Below, piece after piece: positions 26,495 through 35,420 of a DNA stretch of 64,000 nt. The stretch is from Thermocatellispora tengchongensis (GTDB lineage: Bacteria; Actinomycetota; Actinomycetes; Streptosporangiales; Streptosporangiaceae). How positions within the stretch are numbered: position 1 is the stretch's first letter; the number at the start of each line of letters is the position of its first letter. The translations under genes were made by a program, and so were the position numbers. The notes beneath the pieces were generated by a model. The model had not been told where the DNA came from and searched no databases. It was given only the letters and a program-made list of their open reading frames with translations. The stretch spans positions 248,001-312,000 of the forward strand of contig NZ_JACHGN010000015.1 in assembly GCF_014202315.1 (NCBI RefSeq). Reading direction: 5' to 3'.

Positions 26495-27497
26495 AAGCCT
26501 CCGGCTGGCGGGAAAGGTCCGCGGCCTGCAACGGGAAATGGCACGCGACCGCGTGACCCGGCCGGATCGCGGTGAGTGGCGGCTCCTCACGAGCGCAGAC
26601 GTCGTTGGCCATGGCACACCGTGTGCGGAACCGGCACCCGCTCGGCGGATCCACCGGTGAGGGTGGATCGCCCGCCACGACCCCCTCCGGCCGCCGGGCG
26701 CCGGGATCGGGCCTGGGCACCGAGTTCAGCAAGGCGAGCGTGTACGGATGCGCGGGGCGGGAGTAGAGCTCGCCGGCGCCGGCGATCTCGACCACCTTGC
26801 CGAGATACATCACCATGACCCGGTCGGAGACGTTCTTCACCACCGCCAGATCGTGCGCGATGAACAGCACGGCCAGGTCGAACCGTTCGCGCAGGTCCTC
26901 GATCAGGTTCAGCACCGTGGCCCGCAGCGAGACGTCGAGCGAGGACACCGGCTCGTCGCACACCAGCAGCCGCGCACCCGCCACGAGCGCCCGCGCGATG
27001 GCGACTCGCTGGCACTGCCCGCCGGACAGCTCGGTCGGATGGCGATCGCCGTAGTCGGCCGGATCGAGGCCCACCGCGCGCAGCATCTCCTCCGCCTTCG
27101 CGGCGCGCTCGGCCCGGGTGCCTCTGCGCCAGATCGTCAGCGGCTCGGCCACGATCTGGCGGATCTTGCGGCGGGGGTTGAGCGAGGAGACCGGGTCCTG
27201 GAAGACCATCTGCAGCTCCGGGCGCAACCGCCGCAGCGAGGATCCGGGGAGCCGGGTCAGGTCGGTGCCGTCGAACTCCACCGTCCCGGACAGGGGGCGC
27301 GGCATCTGCAGGATGGACCGCGCCATGGTGGACTTCCCGCACCCGGACTCCCCCACCACCCCGAGCGTCTCGCCCCGGTCCAGCTCGAACGAGACGCCCG
27401 ACACGGCGTGCACCGTTCCGGCGCGGGTGTGATACTCCACGACGAGGTCCGCCACCCGCAGCAGCGGCCGGTCCGCGTCCTGATCAGCATGCGTCAT
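26493..27497 (-). CDS. ABC importer ATPase, dipeptide/oligopeptide type (DppF/OppF-like)
   Basis: About 334-residue ATP-binding subunit. Walker A is VVGESGCGKST, the Q-loop region is QMVFQDPVSSLNPRR, the signature is ELSGGQCQRVAIARAL, Walker B is LLVCDEPVSSLDVS and the switch His is in FIAHDLAVV. The C-terminal oligopeptide-type extension GCRFRTRCAMANDVC has the Cys-rich pattern typical of Dpp/Opp ATPases. I prefer the ATG at 27497 because GGGAG, from the last 11-bp repeat unit, lies seven bases before it; an ATG two codons earlier is too close. It is the last gene of the four-gene transporter operon. Confidence 0.92.
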   Translation of the reverse strand: MTHADQDADRPLLRVADLVVEYHTRAGTVHAVSGVSFELDRGETLGVVGESGCGKSTMARSILQMPRPLSGTVEFDGTDLTRLPGSSLRRLRPELQMVFQDPVSSLNPRRKIRQIVAEPLTIWRRGTRAERAAKAEEMLRAVGLDPADYGDRHPTELSGGQCQRVAIARALVAGARLLVCDEPVSSLDVSLRATVLNLIEDLRERFDLAVLFIAHDLAVVKNVSDRVMVMYLGKVVEIAGAGELYSRPAHPYTLALLNSVPRPDPGARRPEGVVAGDPPSPVDPPSGCRFRTRCAMANDVCAREEPPLTAIRPGHAVACHFPLQAADLSRQPEA

Positions 27498-27503
27498 GGC
27501 CAT

Positions 27504-27558
27504 GCTCCCTCATCGCTCCCTCATCGCTCCCTGATCGCTCCCTGATCGCTCCGTCGTC
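27504..27558. repeat. 11-bp tandem repeat array at the junction of the two ATPase genes
   Basis: Four intact 11-bp units plus one degenerate unit. On the minus strand each reads about GATSAGGGAGC, carries a Shine-Dalgarno-like AGGGAG, encodes the C-terminus of the first ATPase ([11 protein letters not shown]) and places a ribosome site before the second. Because 11 is not a multiple of three, gain or loss of a unit would change the C-terminus of the first protein and the gene spacing. Confidence 0.85.
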
Positions 27559-28646
27559 TCCGTGCCCGCGGCGGCCGACGACTCGTACTCCGGTGAGCCG
27601 ACGGGATACCAGCAGCGATAGCTGTGCTCGGGATCGTCCGCCTGAACGAGCGGCGGTTCCTGCTCCCGGCACTTGCGCCGCGCCGCGGGGCACCGATCGG
27701 CGAAGCGGCACCCGGGCATCGGCACGGCGAGGTTGGGCGGGTGTCCCGGGATCGCGTTGAGCCGGGTGTGGCTGGGCTCCTCCAGCCGGGGCAGCGCGTC
27801 CAGCAGGGCCCGGGTGTAGGGCATCATGACGTTCGCGAACAGGGTGCGCGTCGGCGCCGTCTCCACGATGCGCCCGGCGTACATGACGGCGATGCGGTCG
27901 GTCCTGGTGGCCACGACGCCGAGATCGTGGGTGACCAGGACCATGGCCATGTGCCGCTCGGCCTGCTGGCGGCCCAGCAGGTCCAGGATCTGGTGCTGCA
28001 CGGTCACGTCGAGCGCGGTGGTCGGCTCGTCGGCGAACAGCAGCCGCGGATTGCCCGCCAGGGCGATGGCGATCCCCACCCGCTGCCGCATGCCGCCGGA
28101 GAGCTGGTGCGGGTAGGCGTGCATCCGCTTGGCGGGCTCCGGTATGCCGACGCTTCTGAGCAGCTCGACGGACGCGGCCTCGGCCTCCCCGCGCGACAGT
28201 TCCGGACGATGCCGCCGGACCGTCTCGGAGATCTGCCGGCCGATCCTGGTGACCGGGTTCAGCGAGGTCAGCGGGTCCTGAAGGACCATGGCGATCTCGC
28301 TGCCCCACATCTTGCGCAGTTCCCTGCGCGGCAACCGCACGAGGTCGCGGCCGGCGAACATGATCCGGCCGGTCCGCTCGACCCGCTGTCCGGGGGCGAT
28401 GAGCCCCATCACCGAGCGGGCGAACACCGACTTGCCCGAGCCGGACTCGCCGACGATGCCCAGGGTCTCCTCGGGGCGCACCGCGATCGAGACGTGGTCC
28501 ACCGCGCGGACCAGACCGCGCGGGGTGTGGAAGCCGGTGCACAGGTCGACGACCTCCAGCAGCGGGGCCGCCGTGGCCGGGGAGGCGGCGGCGTCCGGTG
28601 CGGGGCCGGCCGCGCTCACGGGGTTTCCCGTCGGCTTGGCGCTCAC
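27510..28646 (-). CDS. ABC importer ATPase, dipeptide/oligopeptide type (DppD/OppD-like)
   Basis: 378-residue ATP-binding subunit. Walker A is [12 protein letters not shown], the Q-loop is [14 protein letters not shown], the signature [17 protein letters not shown], Walker [15 protein letters not shown] and the switch is VTHDLGVV. The C-terminal metal-binding-like segment is [16 protein letters not shown] 30-residue Ala/Pro-rich lead precedes the domain. The GTG at 28646 overlaps the permease stop (GTGA) with GGAGGT six bases upstream, which decides the start. Its last residues are encoded by an 11-bp tandem repeat array. Confidence 0.92.
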   Translation of the reverse strand: MSAKPTGNPVSAAGPAPDAAASPATAAPLLEVVDLCTGFHTPRGLVRAVDHVSIAVRPEETLGIVGESGSGKSVFARSVMGLIAPGQRVERTGRIMFAGRDLVRLPRRELRKMWGSEIAMVLQDPLTSLNPVTRIGRQISETVRRHRPELSRGEAEAASVELLRSVGIPEPAKRMHAYPHQLSGGMRQRVGIAIALAGNPRLLFADEPTTALDVTVQHQILDLLGRQQAERHMAMVLVTHDLGVVATRTDRIAVMYAGRIVETAPTRTLFANVMMPYTRALLDALPRLEEPSHTRLNAIPGHPPNLAVPMPGCRFADRCPAARRKCREQEPPLVQADDPEHSYRCWYPVGSPEYESSAAAGTETTERSGSDQGAMRER

Positions 28647-29563
28647 AGCGACACCTCCGACCGTCCGGACGTCTTGTTCCGCAGCCGGTCGCCGATGACG
28701 TTGAAGGACAGCACCGTCAGCAGCAGGACCAGGGCGGGCAGGGCCACGATGTGCGGGCTCGACGACAGGAGCTGGCGGCCGCCGGCGATCATGCTCCCCC
28801 AGCTCGGCGTCGGCGGCTGCAGGCCGAAGCCGAGGAAGCTGAGCGAGCCCTCGGCGACCATGACCACCGCGACGACCACGAAGGCGTACGCCAGGACGCT
28901 CGGCAGCACGTTGGGGAAGACCTCCCTGGCCAGGGTCCGCAGCCGGCCCGAACCGAGCACCCGTGAGGCCAGCACGAACTCGCGCTTGGACCACATCAGC
29001 GTGTTGGCGCGGGCCAGGCGGGTGAAGGTCGGGACGAAGACCGAGCCGAGGCCGATGATGAGCACGGTGGCCGTGGCCCCGCGCACGGCGACGAGCACCA
29101 TGATGAACACCAGTGCGGGGAAGGCGAGCACGAGATCGACGACCGCGCTGATGACCGCGTCCACCCACCCGCGCAGATAACCGGCCAGAAGGCCGAGCAG
29201 CATGCCGGCCGAGAGCCCCAGCAGGACCGCCACCAGGCCGACCTGCAGCGACGCCCTGGCCCCGTGGATCAGCCTGGCGAGCATGTCCCGGCCGAGCTGG
29301 TCGGTCCCCAGCAGATGGCCGGTGACCGGCCCGGACGCGATGTGCTCGTAGTCCGGCACGGTCGGGTCCGGAAGCGGCAGCAGCGGCGCCAGCAGGGCGC
29401 TCAGCGCGACCAGGCCGATCCAGGCGGCCGACAACCACATGCCCCAGGGGCGGCGGCGGACGGGCCGGTTCCCCGTGGCCGGACCGGGCGCCCGCGGAGC
29501 GGGGCTCGCGGGGCGCAGCGTGCCGGTCGCCCCGCCGGTGGCGTTTTCATCAGGAGTGTTCAC
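28643..29563 (-). CDS. ABC importer permease (DppC/OppC-like)
   Basis: 306-residue inner-membrane permease. A cytoplasmic Pro/Arg-rich lead is followed by TM1 (WLSAAWIGLVALSALLAPLL), the DppC-type N-terminal motif HLLGTDQLGRDMLARLIHGA, and several further TM helices (VGLVAVLLGLSAGMLLGLLA; LVFIMVLVAVRGATATVLII). The EAA loop is REFVLASRVLGSGRLRTLAR. The GTG at 29563 overlaps the end of the DppB-like gene by 14 bases, as is usual for this pair, and the stop overlaps the first ATPase start. It forms the channel with the permease at 29550. Confidence 0.92.
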   Translation of the reverse strand: MNTPDENATGGATGTLRPASPAPRAPGPATGNRPVRRRPWGMWLSAAWIGLVALSALLAPLLPLPDPTVPDYEHIASGPVTGHLLGTDQLGRDMLARLIHGARASLQVGLVAVLLGLSAGMLLGLLAGYLRGWVDAVISAVVDLVLAFPALVFIMVLVAVRGATATVLIIGLGSVFVPTFTRLARANTLMWSKREFVLASRVLGSGRLRTLAREVFPNVLPSVLAYAFVVVAVVMVAEGSLSFLGFGLQPPTPSWGSMIAGGRQLLSSSPHIVALPALVLLLTVLSFNVIGDRLRNKTSGRSEVSL

Positions 29564-30608
29564 TGCGGACCCTCGGATCGAGTAGGACGTACAACAGGTC
29601 GATGGCCGCGTTCACCAGGACGTACGCCACGGCGATGACCGCCACGACGGCCTGGATGGTCACGAAGTCGCGCGCCGTGATCGAGTCCACGAGCAGACGT
29701 CCGAGCCCGGGGATCGCGAAGAGCGTCTCGACCACGACCGCGCTGCCGATGAGCCGGGCGGTGTTGATTCCGGCGAGGGTGACCAGCGAGAACGACGACG
29801 GGCGCAGCGCCTGGCGGATCAGGATGTTGGCCGAGGACATGCCCTTGGCCTGGGCCGCGAGGATGAAGTCCTCCCGCATGGTCACCTGCATGTCGTTGCG
29901 CAGCAGGCGCTGGTAGACGCCGGCGGGTTCGAGCGACATGGCCAGGGCGGGCAGCAGGATGCTCTGCAGGTTGGCGGCGAGCCCGTCGCCGAGTGGCCGG
30001 TAGCCCGACGCCGGGAGCCAGCCGAGGTGGACGGCGAAGACGAAGACGAGGAACAGGCCCACGACGAAGTGCGGCGTCGAGATCGCCGCGAACGCCCACC
30101 CGGTGCTGACCCGGTCCACCAGCCCTCTGGGCCGGTAGACGCCGTAGATGGCCGCGGCGAGCGCCATGACCAGGGCGAGGACCTGCACGAAGACCATGAG
30201 CTGGATCGACACGGGCAGTCGTTGCAGGATCGCCTCGGTGACCGGCTGCGCCGTGCGGTAGGAGGTGCCGAAATCCCCCTGCAACGCGCCGGTGACCCAG
30301 TCGGCGTAGCGGACCCACACCGGCTCGTCCAGCTTCAGCGTCGCCCGCAGTCGCGCGACCTGCTCGGCCGAGGCGTCCTCGCCGAGGATCGCCCGGGCGG
30401 GGTCCCCGGGCAGGAAGTCCAGCATCACCGAGACCAGGAAGGTCACGCCGACCAGCACCAGCGTCAGGTGCGCCAGCCGCTTGAGCATGAACTCCAGCCA
30501 GCCGGGCGCACGCCGGCGACGACGCGCCCGCTGCCGCCGGCGGGCCGGAGGCTGCGCTTTCGCGGATTCTTCAGGCGGTACCGCGACGCTCTTTCCCAAC
30601 CGCGCCAT
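29550..30608 (-). CDS. ABC importer permease (DppB/OppB-like)
   Basis: About 352-residue permease and first gene of the transporter operon. A highly basic N-terminal lead (residues about 20-36) precedes TM1 (LAHLTLVLVGVTFLVSVMLD) and the DppB-type FLPGDPARAI. Five further TM helices include VFVQVLALVMALAAAIYGVY and AVVAVIAVAYVLVNAAIDLL. The EAA loop is MREDFILAAQAKGMSSANIL. The ATG at 30608 has GAGGAG seven bases upstream. No substrate-binding protein belongs to this operon; two orphan ones are at 33718 and 49693. It is divergent from the GntR gene across a 314-base promoter region. Confidence 0.92.
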   Translation of the reverse strand: MARLGKSVAVPPEESAKAQPPARRRQRARRRRRAPGWLEFMLKRLAHLTLVLVGVTFLVSVMLDFLPGDPARAILGEDASAEQVARLRATLKLDEPVWVRYADWVTGALQGDFGTSYRTAQPVTEAILQRLPVSIQLMVFVQVLALVMALAAAIYGVYRPRGLVDRVSTGWAFAAISTPHFVVGLFLVFVFAVHLGWLPASGYRPLGDGLAANLQSILLPALAMSLEPAGVYQRLLRNDMQVTMREDFILAAQAKGMSSANILIRQALRPSSFSLVTLAGINTARLIGSAVVVETLFAIPGLGRLLVDSITARDFVTIQAVVAVIAVAYVLVNAAIDLLYVLLDPRVRSEHS

Positions 30609-30922
30609 CACATCGCTCCTCGAACCGGCAGCGGAAAGCCGCCCGATTGTGCGGGCCGTTCAGTGAAACCAGAATTTATATATGATCAAAAGGTTGCGCC
30701 GATGGCGCCCCTGCCCCATGCCGTGCCCGCCGCGCGACCTCATCCGGCTCCCGGCCTACCGGCCGTCGGACAGACGGGAGCCGGGCGACGTCATGTGATC
30801 AGAGCCACAACGTACCTACTGGCGTAACCGAAATCAAGAGTATGATGTCTGATCAAATATGTTGTGATGCGTCGATCACCCGGTCCTCGTCCGGGGGCGC
30901 CGAGCGGACCGAGGTGGAGAAC
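30609..30922. promoter_or_regulatory. divergent promoter region with TGATCAAA sites B and C
   Basis: Spacer of 314 bases between the importer operon (minus) and the first GntR gene (plus). Two AT-rich islands carry the octamer TGATCAAA, at 30683-30690 within TATATATGATCAAAAGG and at 30850-30857 within TATGATGTCTGATCAAATAT, the latter 66 bases before the GntR start. One site is placed for the importer and one for autoregulation. The rest is ordinary high-GC sequence. Confidence 0.65.
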
Positions 30923-31612
30923 ATGGCCGGGACCGACTCCGCACGTCTGAAGAGGATGCACAACCGCCCCAAGCTGTCGGACGAGATCATCGAGAACCTG
31001 CGTCAGGCCATCCTGAGCGGCTCCTACTCCCGTGGAGCGAAACTCGGCCTGGAGGAACTGGCCGAGGAGCTGGGCGTCAGCATCATGCCGGTGCGTGAGG
31101 CGCTCATCGCCCTCGCCAACGAAGGACTCGTCGTCGCCGAGCCGCGGCGGGGCTTTCGCGCCTCGCCGCTGCTCCAGCAGGACCTGGACGACATCTTCGA
31201 GATCCAGGCCCATCTCGCGGGAATCCTCGCGGCACGGGCCGCGGAGGCGGCGACCGCGGAAGACGTGGCCACCCTCCGGGAGATCCACCGGCGTTTCGAG
31301 GAGCTCAGCCGCGAACCCGCCGGCGGCACGCGGTCCGCAGCGCTCGGCGAACTCAACACCGGCTTCCACCGGTACATCAACAAGCTGCCGCCCGGAGACC
31401 GGGTCAGGTGGTTCCTGCGGCTCACCAACAGGTTCGTCCGCCAGGACCTGTTCGAATCCGTTCCCGGCATGCTGGAAGGCGCGTTGCGGGACCATCCCCC
31501 GATCATCGAGGCCATCGCGGCCCGCGACAGCGCGCGGGCCCGCCGCCTGATGGAAGAGCACTTCGCTCAGGGGGCGAGCCTGCTGGGCTGCGCGCTCGCC
31601 GGCCGGCACTGA
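30923..31612 (+). CDS. GntR-family regulator, FCD type (first paralogue)
   Basis: 229-residue regulator. The N-terminal winged HTH reads LSDEIIENLRQAILSGSYSR, GLEELAEELGVSIMPVREAL, then IALANEGLVVAEPRRGFRAS. The C-terminal all-helical FCD ligand domain includes DDIFEIQAHLAGILAARAAE, LGELNTGFHRYINK (Asp/His-type metal-ligand region) and a final His in EEHFAQG. FCD regulators usually sense carboxylic acids or CoA esters. The ATG at 30923 follows GGTGGAG. By hand alignment it is about 80% identical to the regulator at 51815, and the recognition region is identical. It is transcribed away from the importer operon and has a TGATCAAA site in its own promoter. Confidence 0.92.
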   Translation: MAGTDSARLKRMHNRPKLSDEIIENLRQAILSGSYSRGAKLGLEELAEELGVSIMPVREALIALANEGLVVAEPRRGFRASPLLQQDLDDIFEIQAHLAGILAARAAEAATAEDVATLREIHRRFEELSREPAGGTRSAALGELNTGFHRYINKLPPGDRVRWFLRLTNRFVRQDLFESVPGMLEGALRDHPPIIEAIAARDSARARRLMEEHFAQGASLLGCALAGRH

Positions 31613-31625
31613 TCAGCCGGCGAGC
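31594..31625. terminator. bidirectional hairpin between GntR and MaoC-like genes
   Basis: A perfect 10-bp stem (GCTCGCCGGC / GCCGGCGAGC) with a 12-base loop spans the GntR stop codon and lies about 24 bases from the end of the convergent hydratase gene. Confidence 0.6.
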
Positions 31626-31648
31626 CGGTCACACAGCGGGGGTCACGG

Positions 31649-32776
31649 TCATCCGTAGAGCCCGTGCCCCGGATCCGCCTCCGGGGAGAAGAGGATGTCG
31701 TCGCCGAGCGGGTCGCCGCGGCGCGGCAACCGCACCACCGCCGTGCCGGTCGCCGTCGCCACCTCGTTCTGGTTCACGACCTCGATCTTGATCTCGGCCA
31801 GATGGCCGCCGGCGTCGTCGACGTACGTGCCGACCACCTCGCCGGTCACATGGTTGGTGTCGCCGACCAGGTTGGGGCGGCGGAGCCGGACGTCGATCGA
31901 ACGCAGGTCGCCGTGATCCCCCATCCAGTCGGTGACGATCTGGGTCATCCAGCAGATCCGCTGCGGCCCGTAGTCGAAGCTGCCGGCCTGGGCCCTGGAC
32001 TTGCGGGCGTACTCCGGATCCGCCCGCCCGCCGGCCCCCACGTCGATCGTGCCGCTGTCGACCTTCCTCGCCCGCTTCGTGCCCAGTGCGCCGTACGTGA
32101 AGATATACAGCTCGGTACGCGTATAGGTGCCCTTGTCCAGGCGCGGAAGCCGCTGTCCGACGTGGACCCCGTCGGCCCAGAGAGGCACCTCGCCCCGGCG
32201 CTCGCGCGTCCAGACCAGCGGGTCCGGCGCGACCTGGGAGTGCCGGCTGCGGATGCCGGACTCCACGCCCGTCCCCCGGTTGGCGAACCGGAGCATCCGG
32301 TTCGTCAACGTCGCCACCTTCTCCGCGCGGTGGTTGTAGTAGTCGGTCCGGCCCGTGCAGACGAGCGCGTCACCGATCTGCCGGAACTTGGCCCGCTCGA
32401 CGCCCACCGGGGTCTCGATGGCCCGGACACGGTCGCCGAGCCAGATCGGCGCGTGCCACTCGATCGTGGCGCCGCCGTACAGGATGGTCAGGCTGTTCAT
32501 GGGGACGCGGGCCGGCTCGATGTGGCCCCACATCGACGCGTTGGCGCCGAAGTTGATCGAGAACAGGAACGACGGCGGCGCCACCAGGTCGTGATACCGG
32601 CCGCGGGCGGCGTACGCCGGATCGCGCCAGAGCGGGTTGTAGTCGCCGACGCCGTCCGCGAAGCGCTGCAGCCACTCCGTCGTCACCGTCCGCCACGGGC
32701 GTGGCCGGAGCGGCTTGCCCAGCCCGCGCCGGTACTCCTCCTCGAACTCGTCGAGAGTGCGGATCCGGTCACTCAT
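31649..32776 (-). CDS. MaoC-like double-hotdog hydratase (FAS1-DH N-terminal type)
   Basis: 375-residue protein with two hotdog units. The first (residues about 15-165, YNPLWRDPAYAARGRYHDLV, then APPSFLFSINFGANASMWGH) resembles the N-terminal MaoC/FAS1_DH domain. The second (about 215-365) contains QRICWMTQIVTDWMGDHGDL and HVTGEVVGTY. Such proteins hydrate 2-enoyl-CoAs, including bulky ring-bearing ones. The catalytic Asp/His pair normally sits in D-x(4)-H of one unit: GDYNPLWRD in unit 1 keeps the Asp but not the His, so activity needs testing. Its start overlaps the SDR gene by 8 bases, giving a hydratase-dehydrogenase pair. Confidence 0.82.
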   Translation of the reverse strand: MSDRIRTLDEFEEEYRRGLGKPLRPRPWRTVTTEWLQRFADGVGDYNPLWRDPAYAARGRYHDLVAPPSFLFSINFGANASMWGHIEPARVPMNSLTILYGGATIEWHAPIWLGDRVRAIETPVGVERAKFRQIGDALVCTGRTDYYNHRAEKVATLTNRMLRFANRGTGVESGIRSRHSQVAPDPLVWTRERRGEVPLWADGVHVGQRLPRLDKGTYTRTELYIFTYGALGTKRARKVDSGTIDVGAGGRADPEYARKSRAQAGSFDYGPQRICWMTQIVTDWMGDHGDLRSIDVRLRRPNLVGDTNHVTGEVVGTYVDDAGGHLAEIKIEVVNQNEVATATGTAVVRLPRRGDPLGDDILFSPEADPGHGLYG

Positions 32777-33689
32777 CGTCGTTCCCCCCTCCGCGGGGTA
32801 CCGAGGGGCGGGCCATCAGCTCGCGCACCGCCGCGCCGGTGGTGTCCATGATCTGGCCGATACGGTCGCGGACGACCTCGGGCGTCAGGTCCGGGTCGCG
32901 TACCCCGGCGGTCTTGACCACGACCATGCGCGCGACCGATCCCCCGGACGCCGCGAGCACTTCGCCGCTGATCTCGCACGACTCGTGCGCGAGATAGGCC
33001 GCGACGGGCGCGACGAGGCCGGGCGGCATCGACGCCTTCATGTGCTCGGCGAATCCCGGCGGCAGGGAGTCGCCGTTGTGGTCCACCATCCGGGTCCCGG
33101 CGCCCGGGGCCAGGGCGTTCACCTTGATGCCGAGCGGATGTCCGGCCACCGCCAGGTTCCGGGTAAGTCCGAGCACCGCGCCCTTCGCCGATCCGTAATG
33201 CAGCATGCCCGGCACTCCCCACAGGGCGGCCGAGACCGTGTTCACCACCCGGCCCGCCCCCGACCGCTTGAGATGCGGCCAGGCCGCGCGCGCCATGAAC
33301 AGCGACCCGAAGTAGTGGACGTCGATCTGGGCCCGGAACTCCTCGGCCGGCAGAGTCTCGAAGTCCCCGGTGCTGAAGATGCCGGCGTTGTTGAGGAGAA
33401 TGTCGAGACGGCCGAAGCTCTCCAGCGCGACCGCCACGATCGCCTGTGCGCCCGCCTCCGTCGCCACCGACTCTCGTGTCGCCACGGCGGTGCCGCCCGA
33501 GGAGCGGATCAGGTCGGCGGTCGCGCCGGCCGGGTCCTCGCCGGTGGGCCGGCCGTCCACGGTCCCGCCGGAGTCGCAGACGACCACGGCGGCCCCGCGC
33601 CGGGCGAGCAGGAGCGCCTCGGCTCGGCCGATGCCGCGGCCCGCGCCCGTCACCACGGCGACCTTCCCGTCGAATCTCATCTCGGCCAA
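32769..33689 (-). CDS. SDR family (3R)-hydroxyacyl-CoA dehydrogenase-like
   Basis: 306-residue short-chain dehydrogenase. The cofactor motif is VVTGAGRGIGRAEALLLARR, then NNAGIF, a Ser in NTVSAALWG and the catalytic YGSAK. Residues beyond about 250 form an extension (LTPEVVRDRIGQIMDTTGAA) of the type seen in SDR domains of peroxisomal multifunctional enzyme 2, which act on hydroxyacyl-CoAs. The TTG at 33689 has GGAGG five bases before it; an ATG three codons later is the alternative. With the MaoC-like gene it makes a complete hydration-oxidation step. The binding-protein gene is 28 bases upstream on the same transcript. Confidence 0.87.
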   Translation of the reverse strand: MAEMRFDGKVAVVTGAGRGIGRAEALLLARRGAAVVVCDSGGTVDGRPTGEDPAGATADLIRSSGGTAVATRESVATEAGAQAIVAVALESFGRLDILLNNAGIFSTGDFETLPAEEFRAQIDVHYFGSLFMARAAWPHLKRSGAGRVVNTVSAALWGVPGMLHYGSAKGAVLGLTRNLAVAGHPLGIKVNALAPGAGTRMVDHNGDSLPPGFAEHMKASMPPGLVAPVAAYLAHESCEISGEVLAASGGSVARMVVVKTAGVRDPDLTPEVVRDRIGQIMDTTGAAVRELMARPSVPRGGGNDDE

Positions 33690-33717
33690 CCCGGCCTCCG
33701 GGGGGATCGCGCGGCGG

Positions 33718-35307
33718 TCACTTCTCCAGCCACGCGCTGTCGAAGTACTGCATGGTGCTGCCGGTGTACTTGTAGCCGCCGGTGTCGAGGTGGAGCTTGG
33801 TCGTCGTCGCCATGCTCGCGGTGTACGGCAGGACGTACGCGGCGATCGCCTTGTCCCGGATGATGTTGAGCACCTCCCGCCACGCCGCGTTGCGCTCGTC
33901 GAGAGTCAGGGAGTTGCGGGCCTTGAGCAGGGCGGCGTCGAGCTCGGGGTAGGTGGCCTTCGGCCAGTTGGTGGCCTTGGAGTAGAACCGGGACCAGAAG
34001 GTCGGGTATCCGCTGCTGGCCGTGGACCCCCAGATGAGGTCATAGTCGCCGTTGGCCCCGATCTCCGCGAGCGTCGCCGCGTCCACGGCGGTGACCTTCA
34101 CGTTGAGGCCGATCTTCTTCAGTTCGCTCTGGAGATAGGTCGCCTGCGTGGTGAGCGATTGGAAGTACTTCAGCTCGACGTCGGGGTCGCCGCCGTCGGC
34201 GACGAACTCGGCGATGAGCGCCTTGGCCTGGCCGAGGTCCTGCCGTGGCGTGTCCTCGGGGGAACAGACCGGCGATCCCGGCGCGAAGGGCACGCAGTCG
34301 AGGCTGCCGTCCCAGACGTCGGTGTCGCCCATGATGACCTTCTTGGTGGTCTGCGGGTCGAAGGCCAGCGAGATCGCCCTGCGTACCCGCTCATCGGCCC
34401 CGATGGGCCGTGAACCGTTGGGGACCACGGCCGCGCCGCCACCGAGCGGGGGCCAGAGCTTGATGGACTCGTTGCCCTTGTACTGCGGCCACACGCCGGC
34501 GTTGACGAGAGCCGAGTGCGCCGCGCCGGAGAGCATCGTGTCGGTGATGGTCTGCGTGCCCGTCATGACCTGGTAGGTGACGCGGTCGAGATACGGCTTG
34601 CCCGTCTCCCAGTACTCCGGGTTCTTCGCGAACACCATCTCCGAGTCGCGGGTCCAGGACTGCAGGACGAAGGCCCCGGCGCCCACCGGGTGCTCGTTGA
34701 AGTTCCCCGGGTCCGCCAGCGCCTTCGGGGAACCCACCAGGCTCGCCGGGGTCGAGGCCGTGAAGATCACCGGGAAGGACCCGTTGACGTCCTTGAGGGT
34801 GAACGTCACCTCAAGATCGCCGGTCGCCTCGACCGACTTCAGATCGGCGAGCAACGGTTTGGCCACCGAAGTGCTCTCGGGCGCGGTGTGCCGCTTGACG
34901 TTGAACACCACCGCTTCGGCGTCCAGCGGCGTGCCGTCGCTGAACATCACACCCCGGCGGAGCTTCAGCACCCACACCCTGCCGTCGGCGCTGGTCATGC
35001 TCTCGGCCAGTTTCGGCCGCACCTCGCCGGTGATGTCGTCGCGATACAGCAGCGTGTCCATGACCATCGCCGCCCGCTCGATCCCCGTGCCGACGTTCGC
35101 CAGTTTCACCGGGTCGAACCCCGGCATCTCCCCGACGGCGGCGAGCACGGTCACGGAGCCGCCACGATCGACGCCCCCTCCGGTGCGGCCGCTCCCCGCC
35201 TCGGGACCGGCGCCACCGCAGGCGGCGACGGCCAGCAGCAGAGCGCCGGCGACGATCATCGCCCGCGCCTTCCGTACCCGCCGCACACGGCACGTGGGAA
35301 CGTTCAT
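33718..35307 (-). CDS. ABC importer substrate-binding lipoprotein (SBP family 5), first copy
   Basis: 529-residue extracytoplasmic binding protein of the dipeptide/nickel class. The N-terminus is basic, then hydrophobic, and ends in a lipobox (AVAAC, Cys30), followed by a Gly-rich linker. Family blocks are PKLAESMTSADGRVWVLKLR, GVMFSDGTPLDAEAVVFNVK, HPVGAGAFVLQSW and VRRAISLAFDPQTT. The GAGGTGA before the ATG is suitable. No permease lies beside it, so it probably serves the importer at 26493-30608. It heads a unit with the SDR and MaoC-like genes; a TGATCAAA site lies 85 bases upstream. Confidence 0.9.
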   Translation of the reverse strand: MNVPTCRVRRVRKARAMIVAGALLLAVAACGGAGPEAGSGRTGGGVDRGGSVTVLAAVGEMPGFDPVKLANVGTGIERAAMVMDTLLYRDDITGEVRPKLAESMTSADGRVWVLKLRRGVMFSDGTPLDAEAVVFNVKRHTAPESTSVAKPLLADLKSVEATGDLEVTFTLKDVNGSFPVIFTASTPASLVGSPKALADPGNFNEHPVGAGAFVLQSWTRDSEMVFAKNPEYWETGKPYLDRVTYQVMTGTQTITDTMLSGAAHSALVNAGVWPQYKGNESIKLWPPLGGGAAVVPNGSRPIGADERVRRAISLAFDPQTTKKVIMGDTDVWDGSLDCVPFAPGSPVCSPEDTPRQDLGQAKALIAEFVADGGDPDVELKYFQSLTTQATYLQSELKKIGLNVKVTAVDAATLAEIGANGDYDLIWGSTASSGYPTFWSRFYSKATNWPKATYPELDAALLKARNSLTLDERNAAWREVLNIIRDKAIAAYVLPYTASMATTTKLHLDTGGYKYTGSTMQYFDSAWLEK

Positions 35308-35370
35308 TTCACGATCACCTCTTCGTCAGGCCGCACCCGGCCGTGAATTGCCATCACCTTAGGTCTGCCG

Positions 35371-35402
35371 AGGTCATAAATCAATAATTATTGATCAAAT
35401 CT
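35371..35402. promoter_or_regulatory. TGATCAAA regulatory element, site D
   Basis: A strikingly AT-rich block between the crotonase stop and the binding-protein start. It has a perfect 14-bp palindrome TCAATAATTATTGA (35381-35394) overlapping the octamer TGATCAAA (35392-35399). It is placed for the minus-strand unit of binding protein, SDR and MaoC-like hydratase. Confidence 0.65.
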
Positions 35403-35420
35403 TGCACGAGTGACCTCGGT

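Noticed and set aside
27504-27558. CRISPR-like short repeats
   Set aside because: The 11-bp units are directly adjacent with no spacers and lie within coding sequence; no cas genes are present.
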